22,942 nucleotides of DNA from CAZJGF01 sp964545665 (GTDB lineage: Bacteria; Chloroflexota; Dehalococcoidia; GIF9; AB-539-J10). A model generated the notes under the pieces. It was not told the origin of the DNA. It saw only the letters and a list, made by a program, of their open reading frames with translations, and ran no database searches. The translations under genes and the position numbers were made by a program. Of the stretch, positions 22,806 through 22,942 are shown piece by piece (positions within the stretch are counted from its first letter, which is position 1; the number at the start of each line of letters is the position of its first letter). The stretch spans positions 1 through 22,942 of the forward strand of contig CAZJGF010000013.1 of NCBI GenBank assembly GCA_964545665.1, given 5' to 3'.

Positions 22806-22942
22806 GGTAGCCTGTAATTCCTAAGTGAGTCAAGAAAAGCTGGGCTCCTTCTTCTTCAGCGGATGACCTTGCTTTACGCCATCTATACCAAGCGAAAGGG
22901 AGTGGTCCATTAAGTGTTTCATCGCTCCCTTAGCTTACTCTC

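Noticed and set aside
22806..22942. A 30-codon ATG ORF on the minus strand upstream of lysA, and another open frame reading FAWYRWRKARSSAEEEG.
   Set aside because: The first is too short and unrecognised; the second has no start codon after an upstream in-frame stop. Neither can be supported at the window edge.

Overview
The window looks like a bacterial chromosome segment of moderate GC, most probably from the Chloroflexota and perhaps a Dehalococcoidia or SAR202-like lineage. This assignment is an inference. It rests on the lipoprotein linker rich in Pro and Glu, the yceD-rpmF-fabD-nusB order, a DnaD-domain protein beside DnaB, the stand-alone HNH protein, and a catabolic block of TRAP transporter, FAD oxidoreductase, enolase-superfamily and SDR genes. 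No rRNA, tRNA or CRISPR array was seen.

Positions 1-8478 (plus strand) form an accessory catabolic block. A complete TRAP transporter (dctP, dctQ, dctM) is followed by two paralogous FAD-dependent oxidoreductases, separated by a decayed transposase. Then come an acid-sugar-dehydratase-like enolase-superfamily enzyme and a decayed short-chain dehydrogenase. The layout suggests uptake and oxidation or dehydration of an organic acid, probably a sugar acid.

Near 8478-8480 the block meets, head to head, a minus-strand housekeeping operon read from 14507 down to about 8450: yceD-rpmF-fabD-nusB-hypA-hypB-hypF, a decayed MFS transporter, and a hypC cut off after about 31 codons. hypD and hypE are absent from the window. 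The junction therefore truncates genes on both sides and looks like a recombination scar. A good sigma70-type promoter lies upstream of yceD.

Positions 14697-19786 (plus strand) hold a decayed thioredoxin reductase, then a replication operon: rplI, dnaB, a DnaD-domain protein, and an unusual helicase-loader-like ATPase with two complete DnaC-type AAA+ modules in tandem. An HNH endonuclease with its own promoter follows. Positions 19800-22805 (minus strand) carry lysA, holB and a short ricT (PSP1) that lacks the usual N-terminal part.

The most interesting points are the double DnaC-like ATPase, whose first module has lost the Arg-finger position; the island/hyp-operon junction with reciprocal truncations; the HypB variant without the usual Cys-His metal motif; the short repeat inserted in frame in hypF; and the N-terminally short RicT that shares the holB reading frame.
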